Shown here piece after piece: positions 7,968 through 16,185 of a stretch of DNA of 37,636 nucleotides. Within the stretch, counting starts at the first letter, position 1. The number at the start of each line of letters is the position of its first letter. Source of the stretch: Lachnospiraceae bacterium UBA7076 (GTDB lineage: Bacteria > Bacillota > Clostridia > Lachnospirales > Lachnospiraceae); the NCBI GenBank assembly GCA_002493625.1, contig DKZK01000006.1, forward strand, positions 97,823-135,458, read 5' to 3'. The notes below the pieces were generated by a model. The model was not told where the DNA came from, ran no database searches, and was given only the letters and a program-made list of their open reading frames with translations. The position numbers and the translations under genes were made by a program.

Positions 7968-8561
7968 TTGGCTGACAGAGTGGCAACAATTACAAGAAAA
8001 ACAAATGAAACAGACATAGACCTTACCCTTAACCTTGACGGAACAGGTCTTGCAAGGGTTGATACGGGCATCGGATTTTTCGACCATATGCTCATAAGCT
8101 TTGCAAGGCATGGCTTTTTTGACCTTGACCTTACGGTCAAGGGAGATTTGTTTGTTGACTGCCATCATACCATTGAGGACACGGGAATTGTTCTGGGACA
8201 GGCAATTCTTAAAGCGCTGGGGGACAAAAAGGGAATAAACAGATTTGGAAATTTCATGCTCCCTATGGATGAAACCCTGGTTCTGTCAGCGGTTGACCTG
8301 TCAGGCAGACCATATCTTTCCTATGACCTGAAGCTTAGCGTTCCTCAGGTTGGATATATGGACACGGAAATGGTAAAGGAATTTTTTTACGCCGTTTCCT
8401 ATAGCGGGGCAATGAACCTTCACATAAAACAGATTTCGGGAGAAAATAACCACCATATTATAGAAGCGTCCTTCAAGGCGTTTGCCAGAGCCCTTGACAT
8501 GGCATGCGCATATGATAAGAGACTGGAAGGAAAAATACTTTCTACCAAGGGAAGTTTATAG
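7968..8561 (+). CDS. hisB: HisB, imidazoleglycerol-phosphate dehydratase
   Basis: It dehydrates imidazoleglycerol phosphate to imidazoleacetol phosphate, with two manganese ions held by histidine-rich motifs. These are seen as FFDHMLISFARHG, the core VDCHHTIEDTGIVLG, and the C-terminal ENNHHIIEASFKAFARAL. I place the start at the TTG at 7968 because an AAGGGAG site sits 8 bases before it and it gives 197 residues starting ADRVATITRKTNETDI, as in the family. The frame is open to 7929 and an ATG at 7942 is in another frame. Single-function form, with no histidinol-phosphatase domain. Confidence 0.95.
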   Translation: MADRVATITRKTNETDIDLTLNLDGTGLARVDTGIGFFDHMLISFARHGFFDLDLTVKGDLFVDCHHTIEDTGIVLGQAILKALGDKKGINRFGNFMLPMDETLVLSAVDLSGRPYLSYDLKLSVPQVGYMDTEMVKEFFYAVSYSGAMNLHIKQISGENNHHIIEASFKAFARALDMACAYDKRLEGKILSTKGSL

Positions 8562-8572
8562 GAGGATAAACT

Positions 8573-9835
8573 ATGGATTACAAAAAGATAGTACCCTGTA
8601 TTTCTTTGGAAACACCTATAGAGGATGCATTGTTTTTTAATGATGCGGGAGCGGATGAGATTGCCTTTTTTGACAGCTCATGCGAAAGGGAGGATATTGA
8701 TAAAAATATTTCCATCATTAAGGAAATTACAAGGCAGATAGACGTGCCTCTCATAGCCTGCGGCGGTGTGAGACGTCTTGAGGATATCAAAAAGCTTCTT
8801 TATGCAGGGGCGTCAAAGGTATGCATGAAAAGTGCGCCTCTCATTGATATAAATATCGTTCAGGAGGCGGCGGAGCGGTTTGGTTCCGAACGGATTATCG
8901 TCACCATTGACCTGACTGACTGCGATAATCCCGTGGAGTACGGAAAGCAGCTAAAGAAGCATGGTGCAGGGGAGCTTTTGCTCATCCATCAGAATAAACT
9001 GAATAATTATACAGATGTTGTCAAAAATATCAGAAGGGAAGTGGGGCTTCCGATTATGGCTCAGTCATATTCGGACAGCCCGGAGGATATATCAGCGCTT
9101 CTTCAGGATACCGGTGCGGAGATTATAAGCCTTTACAATATATGTAAGCATGATATTATGGAGATAAAACAGCAGTGCAAGGTCTGTGGCATACCTGTAA
9201 ATTTGTATGAAAGCGCAATCAGCTTTGATGACTTTAAGCTTAATTCCGAAGGTCTTATACCTGTCATTGCGCAGCATTACAAAACAGATGAAGTTCTCAT
9301 GCTTGCCTATATGAACAAGGAGGCGTTTGAAAAGACAATACATACGGGCAGGATGACCTACTACAGCAGAAGCAGAAAGGAGCTCTGGACAAAGGGGGAG
9401 ACAAGCGGACATTTTCAGTTTGTAAAATCCCTTACCCTTGACTGTGATAAAGATACAATACTTGCAAAGGTATCGCAGATAGGCGCCGCCTGTCACACGG
9501 GAAGTCCGACCTGCTTTTTTACCGACCTTGTCAGGAAGGAATACAACGATACAAATCCGTTAAAGGTATTTATGGAGGAGTACGACATAATAAGCGACAG
9601 AAGGAAACATCCGAAGGAGGGCTCCTACACAAATTATCTCTTTGATAAGGGTATTGACAAAATACTGAAAAAGGTGGGTGAGGAGGCGACGGAGATTGTC
9701 ATAGCCGCCAAAAACCCTGACCGTGAGGAGCTGAAATATGAAATATCGGATTTTCTTTACCACATGATGGTGCTTATGGTAGAATGCGGCGTTTCATGGG
9801 AGGACGTTATAAAGGAATTTGCAGACAGACGATAA
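8573..9835 (+). CDS. hisIE: HisF-like barrel fused to HisI and HisE (PR-AMP cyclohydrolase / PR-ATP pyrophosphatase)
   Basis: Three parts are visible in 420 residues. Residues 1-212 align with a HisF/HisA (beta/alpha)8 barrel: KIVPCI, GADEIAFFD, the phosphate-binding CGGVRRLEDIKKLLYAGA, IVTIDLTD and GAEIISLYN. HisF's catalytic Asp11 (CLDV) is Ser11 here (PCISLE), Lys19 is absent, the second Asp (Asp113) is kept, and the later SGGAG phosphate loop is replaced by AQSYSDSP. So this part is probably not a working cyclase. Residues 225-320 are HisI (LWTKGETSGH; DCDKD with Asp290, Cys291, Asp292; CHTG with Cys307, His308; Cys314). Residues 330-420 are HisE (KVGEEATEIVIAAK, EISDFLYHMMVLM). The last two domains have all expected active-site residues. 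SD TAGGAGG; last gene of the operon. hisA, hisC, hisF and hisH are not in this window. Confidence 0.93.
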   Translation: MDYKKIVPCISLETPIEDALFFNDAGADEIAFFDSSCEREDIDKNISIIKEITRQIDVPLIACGGVRRLEDIKKLLYAGASKVCMKSAPLIDINIVQEAAERFGSERIIVTIDLTDCDNPVEYGKQLKKHGAGELLLIHQNKLNNYTDVVKNIRREVGLPIMAQSYSDSPEDISALLQDTGAEIISLYNICKHDIMEIKQQCKVCGIPVNLYESAISFDDFKLNSEGLIPVIAQHYKTDEVLMLAYMNKEAFEKTIHTGRMTYYSRSRKELWTKGETSGHFQFVKSLTLDCDKDTILAKVSQIGAACHTGSPTCFFTDLVRKEYNDTNPLKVFMEEYDIISDRRKHPKEGSYTNYLFDKGIDKILKKVGEEATEIVIAAKNPDREELKYEISDFLYHMMVLMVECGVSWEDVIKEFADRR

Positions 9836-9843
9836 AGTAAAAT

Positions 9844-9861
9844 GGACATGCAGGCATGTCC
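9844..9861. repeat. Perfect hairpin palindrome after hisIE
   Basis: GGACATGC (9844-9851) and GCATGTCC (9854-9861) form an 8-bp stem with a 2-nt centre. There is no T-run behind it, so it is not a normal terminator. It sits 9 bases after hisIE and directly before the dispersed repeat copy B; RNA processing or a protein site are possible. Confidence 0.5.
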
Positions 9862-9862
9862 G

Positions 9863-9889
9863 CATGGCTCGTTGTTCACAGGAATAAAA
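9863..9889 (+). repeat. Dispersed 27-bp repeat, copy B
   Basis: It begins CATGGCTCGTTG and ends AATAAAA, and matches 23 of 27 bases of the minus-strand copy at 2506-2532. It ends 19 bases upstream of the small membrane protein gene. Confidence 0.5.
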
Positions 9890-9908
9890 ATTTAGGAGGA
9901 TATATAAA

Positions 9909-10052
9909 ATGGGAGCAGTTTTTGGAGAATTAGCAACATACTTAATTAAATTTGCAGTTATGCTTGTGTGCGCAGGACTTGGCATTTGTGTGGGAAAGGT
10001 ACTTCGCAAAAGAAAAAATGAGAAGATGGCTGCTGAAAATGCTGACGAGTAA
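9909..10052 (+). CDS. Small single-pass membrane protein, 47 residues
   Basis: The ATG has a strong AGGAGG site 9 bases upstream, and the frame encodes 47 residues. Residues 7-30 form one hydrophobic helix (ELATYLIKFAVMLVCAGLGI), followed by a basic patch (KVLRKRKNEK) and an acidic end (AAENADE). By the positive-inside rule the tail is in the cytoplasm. No known function. It lies between hisIE and alaS, and its strong translation signal and codon-like composition make it a real gene rather than a chance frame. Confidence 0.75.
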   Translation: MGAVFGELATYLIKFAVMLVCAGLGICVGKVLRKRKNEKMAAENADE

Positions 10053-10085
10053 CAGCGGCGGCATTGAAAGAGGGAGGACAGCAAA

Positions 10086-12722
10086 TTGAAGAACTACGGC
10101 GTAAATGAACTTAGAAAAATGTTTTTGGAGTTTTTTGAGAGCAAGGGACATCTTAAGATGAACAGCTTTTCTCTTATTCCCCATAATGACAACAGCCTGC
10201 TGCTTATCAATTCAGGCATGGCGCCGCTTAAGCCATATTTTACGGGACAGGAACTTCCGCCAAGGACACGAGTGACAACCTGTCAGAAATGCATTCGTAC
10301 CGGAGATATTGAAAATGTAGGAAAAACTGCAAGACACGGTACGTTTTTTGAGATGCTTGGAAACTTTTCCTTTGGAGATTATTTCAAGCATGAGGCGATT
10401 GCATGGACATGGGAGTTTCTCACAGATGTTGTGGGGCTTGATGCAGACAGGCTCTATCCGTCTGTTTATCTTGAGGATGATGAGGCGTTTGATATATGGA
10501 ATAAGGAAATCGGTATAGCGCCTGAGCGCATTTTTAAGTTTGGCAAGGAGGATAATTTCTGGGAGCATGGCGCAGGTCCATGCGGACCCTGCTCTGAGGT
10601 TTACTATGACAGGGGAGAAAAGTACGGCTGCGGCAAGCCTGACTGTACGGTAGGCTGCGACTGTGACAGATACATGGAGGTCTGGAACAACGTATTTACT
10701 CAGTTTGACAATGATGGTAAAGGAAACTATGAGGAGCTTGAGCACAAAAATATAGACACCGGCATGGGACTGGAACGTCTTGCGGTTGTAGTGCAGGATG
10801 TTGATTCCATATTTGATGTTGATACAATAAAGGCGCTGCGGGACAAAATATGTGACATGGCAGGTGTTACATATAAGGAGAGTGAAAAAAAGGACGTATC
10901 CATACGTCTCATAACAGACCATATCCGCTCGGTTACGTTTATGACGTCGGACGGCATACTTCCTTCCAATGAGGGCAGGGGATATGTTTTAAGAAGACTT
11001 CTCCGCCGCGCTGCAAGACACGGAAGGCTTCTCGGCATAGAGGGCAGCTTTCTTGCGGAGCTTTCCAAAACCGTTATTGAGGTGTCAAAGGATGCATATC
11101 CGGAGCTTGCAGACAAGCAGGAGCATATATTTGCCACCTTAAATAAAGAGGAAGAAAACTTTAACAGGACAATCGACCAGGGGCTTTCCATTTTAGGCAG
11201 CTTTGTGGATGATATAAAGAAATCCGGCGAAAGTAAGCTAAGCGGTGAAAATGCATTTAAGCTTTATGATACCTACGGCTTCCCTCTTGACCTTACAAAG
11301 GAAATATTAGAGGAGGAGGGCATGACGGTTGACGAGGAGGGCTTTAATTCCTGTATGCAGATACAGAGGGAAACGGCAAGAAAGGCGCGCAAAACCACAA
11401 ACTACATGGGAGCTGACGCTACCGTTTACGAGCAGATACCGGTATCGGTTGAGACGGAATTTGTGGGCTATGACAGATTAAGCCATGAGTCTCCTGTCGT
11501 TGCAATCACAAATGAAAATGCGGTAACAGATAAGCTTTCTGAGGGTGAAGCAGGTTCCATACTTGTTGCCGAGACGCCGTTTTATGCAACAATGGGCGGT
11601 CAGTGCGGCGACACGGGCATCATTTCCACGCCAAATGCAACCTTTGTTGTAAAGGATACGGTTAAGGTTGTCGGCGGAAGGACAGCCCATATCGGGTATG
11701 TTGAGTCGGGAGATTTTTCCGTAAATGAAAAGGTTGTCTTAAGCGTAGACAATGACAGAAGGGGACTTACATGCAAAAACCACTCTGCAACACACCTCTT
11801 ACAGAAGGCGCTTAAAATCGTGCTTGGAGGACATGTTGAGCAGGCAGGCTCCTATGTGGACTGCGACAGGTTAAGATTTGACTTTACCCATATCAAGGCG
11901 ATGACAAAGGAAGAAATTGCAAGGGTCGAGGCAATCGTAAACGAAGAAATCGAAAAGGATTTGCAGGTCAGAACAGACGTCATGACCCTTGACGAGGCAA
12001 AGAAAACAGGCGCAATGGCGCTCTTTGGTGAAAAGTACGGCGATACCGTAAGAGTAGTAACCATGGGAGAGTTTTCAAAGGAGCTTTGCGGCGGTACTCA
12101 CGTCGCCAACACAAATGTTATAGGAAGCTTTAAGATTGTGTCGGAGCAGGGCGTTGCGGCAGGCGTAAGGCGTATTGAGGCGCTTACGTCAAAGGGAGCA
12201 ATCGATTATTATAACAGGCTTGAGGAGGAGCTTAATGCGGCTGCAAATGCAGCTAAGACGGAGCCTGCAAAGCTTGCGGAAAAAATTACCGCCATGCTTG
12301 CAGAGATTAAGAGCCTTCAGTCTGAAAACCAGAAGCTTAAGGATAAGATGGCGAAATCCTCCGTGGGTGACGCAATGGCGGATGCGGTAGAGGCTTCGGG
12401 AATAAAAATACTTCCTGTCAAGGTAAAGGATGTTGACATGAACGCGCTCAGAACCTTGGGCGATGACTTTAAAGCCAAGCTTGGAAGCTCTGTCATAATA
12501 CTGGCATCCGATATGGGAGACAAGGTAAACCTTATCGTTATGGCTACGGATGATGCGGTTGCAAAGGGAGCCCATGCAGGAAATATAATAAAGGAAATAG
12601 CCCCTCTGGTAGGCGGAGGCGGAGGCGGACGCCCTAACATGGCGCAGGCAGGAGGAAAAAATCCTGCGGGAATAGATGAGGCGCTTTCGACAGGAGTTGA
12701 AAAGGTTAAGGCTCAGTTATAA
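10086..12722 (+). CDS. alaS: AlaS, alanyl-tRNA synthetase
   Basis: It charges tRNA-Ala with alanine and edits misactivated serine and glycine. All parts are present in 878 residues: the class II catalytic domain (NSGMAPLKPYFTG, RHGTFFEMLGNFSFGDYFK, GMGLERL), the editing domain with zinc-binding HSATHLL and ELCGGTHV, and the C-terminal C-Ala region ending LVGGGGGGRPNMAQAGGKNP. The start is a TTG with a GGGAGGA site, giving MKNYGVNELRKMFLEFFESKGH, the normal N-terminus. No promoter is obvious in the 33 bp before it, so it probably shares a transcript with the small membrane gene. Confidence 0.98.
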   Translation: MKNYGVNELRKMFLEFFESKGHLKMNSFSLIPHNDNSLLLINSGMAPLKPYFTGQELPPRTRVTTCQKCIRTGDIENVGKTARHGTFFEMLGNFSFGDYFKHEAIAWTWEFLTDVVGLDADRLYPSVYLEDDEAFDIWNKEIGIAPERIFKFGKEDNFWEHGAGPCGPCSEVYYDRGEKYGCGKPDCTVGCDCDRYMEVWNNVFTQFDNDGKGNYEELEHKNIDTGMGLERLAVVVQDVDSIFDVDTIKALRDKICDMAGVTYKESEKKDVSIRLITDHIRSVTFMTSDGILPSNEGRGYVLRRLLRRAARHGRLLGIEGSFLAELSKTVIEVSKDAYPELADKQEHIFATLNKEEENFNRTIDQGLSILGSFVDDIKKSGESKLSGENAFKLYDTYGFPLDLTKEILEEEGMTVDEEGFNSCMQIQRETARKARKTTNYMGADATVYEQIPVSVETEFVGYDRLSHESPVVAITNENAVTDKLSEGEAGSILVAETPFYATMGGQCGDTGIISTPNATFVVKDTVKVVGGRTAHIGYVESGDFSVNEKVVLSVDNDRRGLTCKNHSATHLLQKALKIVLGGHVEQAGSYVDCDRLRFDFTHIKAMTKEEIARVEAIVNEEIEKDLQVRTDVMTLDEAKKTGAMALFGEKYGDTVRVVTMGEFSKELCGGTHVANTNVIGSFKIVSEQGVAAGVRRIEALTSKGAIDYYNRLEEELNAAANAAKTEPAKLAEKITAMLAEIKSLQSENQKLKDKMAKSSVGDAMADAVEASGIKILPVKVKDVDMNALRTLGDDFKAKLGSSVIILASDMGDKVNLIVMATDDAVAKGAHAGNIIKEIAPLVGGGGGGRPNMAQAGGKNPAGIDEALSTGVEKVKAQL

Positions 12723-12761
12723 AAAATACAGCAAAAATTTGCCAAAAAATACATTTTTTAG

Positions 12762-12789
12762 TTGACGAAAAAATATATTGTGTTATAAT
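12762..12789 (+). promoter_or_regulatory. Promoter of rpsU
   Basis: TTGACG (12762-12767) and a consensus TATAAT (12784-12789) are separated by 16 bp, about 90 bp before rpsU and just after alaS. Confidence 0.8.
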
Positions 12790-12878
12790 TAACGTTGTGC
12801 AATTTTGGAGAATACCCAAACAGTTGTTATTTAGCACGAAAGATTTGATTTTGCAACTGGAGGGAGGGTGAGAGTAAT

Positions 12879-13055
12879 ATGTCAAACGTAATCGTTAAAG
12901 AGAATGAGACTTTGGACAGCGCACTTCGCAGATTCAAGAGAAACTGTGCTAAGGCAGGCATCCAGCAGGAAATTCGTAAGAGAGAGCATTACGAAAAGCC
13001 AAGCGTAAAGCGTAAGAAGAAGTCAGAGGCTGCTAGAAAGCGCAAGTATAAATAA
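12879..13055 (+). CDS. rpsU: RpsU, 30S ribosomal protein S21
   Basis: The frame encodes 58 residues starting MSNVIVKENETLDSALRRFK and ending in a very basic tail (KRKKKSEAARKRKYK), a textbook S21. S21 sits on the small subunit near the anti-SD end of 16S rRNA and helps start translation. A strong GGAGGGAGG site lies before the ATG. It has its own promoter and a strong terminator, so it is transcribed as a unit of its own. Confidence 0.97.
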   Translation: MSNVIVKENETLDSALRRFKRNCAKAGIQQEIRKREHYEKPSVKRKKKSEAARKRKYK

Positions 13056-13063
13056 GTCTGTCA

Positions 13064-13097
13064 AAAGATGTTACCTTACAGGGTAGCATCTTTTTTT
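13064..13097 (+). terminator. Rho-independent terminator of rpsU
   Basis: The stem AGATGTTACC (13066-13075) pairs with GGTAGCATCT (13082-13091) with one G-T pair, and is followed by a run of seven T. Confidence 0.92.
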
Positions 13098-13134
13098 ATT
13101 GCCCGGAATATATTTAAAACAAAATGGTTTTTTT

Positions 13135-13338
13135 ATGACAAGACTGACATTGATTGATAATAAAAAAGCATATGTAGACGGATATAAAAGCATAATTTCA
13201 ATCGAGGATAACGAAATAAGAATACTCTGTCATGACAGAGTGCTTATCATACAGGGTGAAAAACTCAGGATAGCTTCATTTACAGGTATTGAAATGGCTG
13301 TAGAGGGAAAATTTCACGATATTTCATGGAGTAAATAG
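13135..13338 (+). CDS. yqfC: YqfC, YabP/YqfC-family sporulation protein
   Basis: A 67-residue protein of the YabP/YqfC family, made in the mother cell during spore formation in relatives; its molecular job is not settled. The family core is seen in RLTLIDNKKAYVDGYKSIISIEDNEIRIL...LLIQGEKLRIASFTGIEMAVEGKFHDISW-type sequence. It is shorter at the N-terminus than the usual 90 or so residues. The frame is open to a TTG at 13099, but that lies in the rpsU terminator and has no SD; the ATG at 13135 also has a poor SD, so the start is uncertain. It lies 33 bp before yqfD, its usual neighbour. Confidence 0.8.
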   Translation: MTRLTLIDNKKAYVDGYKSIISIEDNEIRILCHDRVLIIQGEKLRIASFTGIEMAVEGKFHDISWSK

Positions 13339-13371
13339 TAAACCTTATTTGTAAAAATTCAGGGTGATGTT

Positions 13372-14592
13372 ATGTTAAAAAAGCTTGTAAAATATATATT
13401 GGGATATTACATATTAATACTTAAGGGCGCAGGCGCTGACCGATTAATAAATATATGTAATAAAAATAAAATAAAAATTTGGAGCATTACCAAAAATGAA
13501 GACGCCCTTATCCTGCGCGCATACAGGAAGGATTATAAAAGGATACTCGGATTTGCCGAAAAAACGGAGACGGATATTGATATTATGCTTGAAAAGGGCA
13601 TACCGTTTCTATTACATAAATACCGAAAAAGAAAATGCTTTTTTATTGGATTTCTCATATTTATTTTTTTGGTGTGGAAATATACTACCTTCGTCTGGGA
13701 TATAAATATAGAGGGCGAGGGATATTATTCCTTTGAGGAGATAGAAAAAAGAATAAAGGAAAATTATGTGCCTATCGGCAGTAAAATAAGTGGAATTAAC
13801 TGTAAATGGCTGGAGGATACACTTCGTGAGGATTACCCTGAAATATCATGGATCAGCTGCGAGCTGAAGGGAACGCAGCTTAACGTCACCCTTACCGAAA
13901 CAATAAGGGACGATACGATACCTGCGAGGAATGTTCCGTGTAATATTGTGGCATCGGAGGACTGCATCGTTACGGAAATTCTTGTAAAAAACGGCGTGGC
14001 GGTTGTGGAGGCAGGGGATGAGGTTAAAAAGGGAGATATACTCATAACCGGAGTTGTAAATATTTACAACGAATATGATGAGCTGATTGAAACAAATTAT
14101 GTCCCTGCATCGGGTTTTGTTTACGGACAGATAAAAAGAAGCTATGAGGATGAATTTGACATGAATCATTATATAAAAAATTATACGGAAAACAAAAAAA
14201 CATACTATTCATTTTTTATAAGGGAAACTGTTTTTGAACCGTTTAAGTCCGAAACGGGATTTGTAAACTATGATGTTATAACCGACTACAAAAAGGTTAA
14301 AATATTTGATACATTTTACATACCGTTTGCATATCAGAAAACTACCGTTTCAGAATACGAGCCGAAGCTTTCCACATACACACCGGAGGAGGCGGAGGAA
14401 AAGGCAAAAAACAAGCTTCAGGTATATATAGATGACTTAAGAAAAAAAGGAGTGGAAATACTTGAAAATAATGTTAAAATAAGTATCAGAAACGGAAAGT
14501 GCCATGCAGGCGGTAATCTGATAACAAGAGAGCTTGTTGGAATACCTTCCGACATATCTTTATTTGAACAAGGAGAAGATACTGAAGAATGA
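13372..14592 (+). CDS. yqfD: YqfD, sporulation membrane protein
   Basis: At 406 residues this is a full-length YqfD. The N-terminal 75 residues are a small alpha/beta domain (RLINICNKNKIKIWSI). One transmembrane helix follows near residues 85-102 (CFFIGFLIFIFLVW), then a large outer part with FtsQ/POTRA-like sequence (FVWDINIEGEGYYSFEEI) and the SGFVYGQIKRSY block typical of the family. It belongs to the mother-cell sporulation set in Bacillus. A GGGTGATG site precedes the ATG. Its last four bases overlap the phoH start (ATGA), showing translational coupling. Confidence 0.93.
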   Translation: MLKKLVKYILGYYILILKGAGADRLINICNKNKIKIWSITKNEDALILRAYRKDYKRILGFAEKTETDIDIMLEKGIPFLLHKYRKRKCFFIGFLIFIFLVWKYTTFVWDINIEGEGYYSFEEIEKRIKENYVPIGSKISGINCKWLEDTLREDYPEISWISCELKGTQLNVTLTETIRDDTIPARNVPCNIVASEDCIVTEILVKNGVAVVEAGDEVKKGDILITGVVNIYNEYDELIETNYVPASGFVYGQIKRSYEDEFDMNHYIKNYTENKKTYYSFFIRETVFEPFKSETGFVNYDVITDYKKVKIFDTFYIPFAYQKTTVSEYEPKLSTYTPEEAEEKAKNKLQVYIDDLRKKGVEILENNVKISIRNGKCHAGGNLITRELVGIPSDISLFEQGEDTEE

Positions 14593-15614
14593 ATTTGTAT
14601 TCAGAAAATATAAAAATACCGGGTGAATGCATTCAGAATGTTTTTGGACAGTTTGATAGGAATATAAAGCTTATTGAGCGATCCTGCAATGTTACGATTG
14701 TCCTCAGGGAGGATACCCTAAAGCTTTCAGGCGGAGAAAATGATGTTAAAAGGGCAGCCTCGGTCATAGGCGAGATGGTAAAGCTTGCAAAGGGTGGAAA
14801 CGTCATTACGGAGCAGAACATAAATTATGCCATATCACTTACCATGTCAGGCAAGGTGGAAGCAGTGAGCGAGCTTGACAGGGACGTAATATGCCATACA
14901 ATAAACGGCAAGCCCGTAAAGCCAAAGACATTGGGACAGAAAAAATACTGTGACGCCATTGACAAGAGCATGATTGTTTTCGGCGTAGGCCCTGCCGGAA
15001 CGGGTAAAACCTACCTTGCGATGGCAAAGGCTATAACGGCATTTAAAAATAATGAGGTAAACAGGATAATTCTCACAAGACCGGCAATCGAGGCAGGTGA
15101 AAAGCTTGGATTTCTGCCCGGCGACATGCAGAGTAAGGTTGACCCGTACCTGCGTCCTCTTTACGATGCGCTTTACGAGATTATGGGCGCAGAATCCTTT
15201 TTAAAAAACATGGAAAAGGGGCTTATTGAGGTTGCTCCTCTTGCATATATGCGTGGAAGAACGCTGGATAATGCCTACATCGTGCTGGATGAGGCGCAAA
15301 ATACAACGCCTGCGCAGATGAAAATGTTTCTCACAAGAATAGGCTTTGGCTCCAAGGCAATCATTACGGGCGATTTGTCCCAGAAGGATCTTCCGAAGGA
15401 TGCAAAGTCGGGTCTTGAGGTTGCCCTTCGGGTTATCAGAAAAATAGATGAAATTTCAGTGAACACGTTTACAAGCGAGGATGTTGTAAGACACCCGCTT
15501 GTACAGAAAATTGTAAATGCATATGAGGAATATGACCAGCTTATGGAGCGTTCGCGGCAAAGCGCAGCGTCCTCCACGCGCCAAAAGGGCGGGCGGGGCA
15601 AATCGAAAACTTGA
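14589..15614 (+). CDS. phoH: PhoH-family ATPase
   Basis: A cytoplasmic P-loop ATPase linked to RNA metabolism and usually encoded beside ybeY, as here. The N-terminal 110 residues include a KH-like nucleic-acid-binding part. Walker A is GPAGTGKT (residues 134-141) and Walker B is YIVLDEAQN (about 229-237), followed by ITGDLSQKDLP, the family signature. The C-terminus is a basic, low-complexity tail (SRQSAASSTRQKGGRGKSKT). The 4-base overlap with yqfD replaces a separate ribosome loading site. Confidence 0.95.
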   Translation: MNLYSENIKIPGECIQNVFGQFDRNIKLIERSCNVTIVLREDTLKLSGGENDVKRAASVIGEMVKLAKGGNVITEQNINYAISLTMSGKVEAVSELDRDVICHTINGKPVKPKTLGQKKYCDAIDKSMIVFGVGPAGTGKTYLAMAKAITAFKNNEVNRIILTRPAIEAGEKLGFLPGDMQSKVDPYLRPLYDALYEIMGAESFLKNMEKGLIEVAPLAYMRGRTLDNAYIVLDEAQNTTPAQMKMFLTRIGFGSKAIITGDLSQKDLPKDAKSGLEVALRVIRKIDEISVNTFTSEDVVRHPLVQKIVNAYEEYDQLMERSRQSAASSTRQKGGRGKSKT

Positions 15615-15639
15615 TTAAATACGATTGTTGTGATAAAAT
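15611..15639 (+). promoter_or_regulatory. Candidate promoter for ybeY
   Basis: TTGATT (15611-15616) and TAAAAT (15634-15639) are separated by 17 bp; the -35 includes the phoH stop codon. Both boxes differ from consensus, so this is a moderate candidate. Confidence 0.45.
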
Positions 15640-15672
15640 AACATAGTTAATGTATATATGAAAGGACATGCT

Positions 15673-16185
15673 ATGGGTATTTTCTTTGATACGGAAGGAG
15701 ATATGGAGATTCCCCCGAATTATCATTTTATAGTGGAAGACATTATAAACGCCTCACTGAATTATTTAAAATGTCCCTATGAATGTGAGATAAATGTATT
15801 ATTTACGGATGATGCGGGAATAAGAACTATAAATAAGGAGCAGCGTGGAATTGACGCACCGACGGATGTTTTGTCTTTTCCTTCCCTTGAATATGAGATT
15901 CCAGGCGACTTTTCATTTATAACGGATGATGACATATGGTTTTTTAATCCTGACAGCGGTGAGCTTGTGTTTGGTGATATTGTGCTTAATATTGACCGTA
16001 TAAGAAGTCAGGCAGAGCTTTACGGACATACAAGAAAACGTGAGCTTGCCTTTCTGACGGCGCACAGTATGCTGCATCTTGCAGGCTACGATCACATGGA
16101 CGATGCCGAACGGGAGCAGATGGAAAAAAAACAGGAAGAAATTCTTGAAGCGAAAGGATATACAAGAGAAAATGAAGAAGAATAA
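15673..16185 (+). CDS. ybeY: YbeY, endoribonuclease for 16S rRNA maturation
   Basis: YbeY is a zinc-dependent RNase that processes the 3' end of 16S rRNA and takes part in ribosome quality control. The metal site H-x3-H-x5-H is seen in HSMLHLAGYDHMDD, and the upstream ERGIDAPTDVLSFP-like block (QRGIDAPTDVLSFPS) is the family signature. I prefer the ATG at 15673 (AAAGGA site six bases upstream), giving 170 residues, over the in-frame ATG at 15658, which has no SD. Its end overlaps the next gene by 14 bases. Confidence 0.95.
   Translation: MGIFFDTEGDMEIPPNYHFIVEDIINASLNYLKCPYECEINVLFTDDAGIRTINKEQRGIDAPTDVLSFPSLEYEIPGDFSFITDDDIWFFNPDSGELVFGDIVLNIDRIRSQAELYGHTRKRELAFLTAHSMLHLAGYDHMDDAEREQMEKKQEEILEAKGYTRENEEE

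Noticed and set aside
10212..10922. 236-residue minus-strand frame opposite alaS
   Set aside because: It is complementary to a strongly conserved synthetase domain, and its Cys/Tyr/Ile-rich product has no recognisable domain.
13099..13134. Longer yqfC starting at a TTG
   Set aside because: The TTG lies at the end of the rpsU terminator and has no ribosome binding site.
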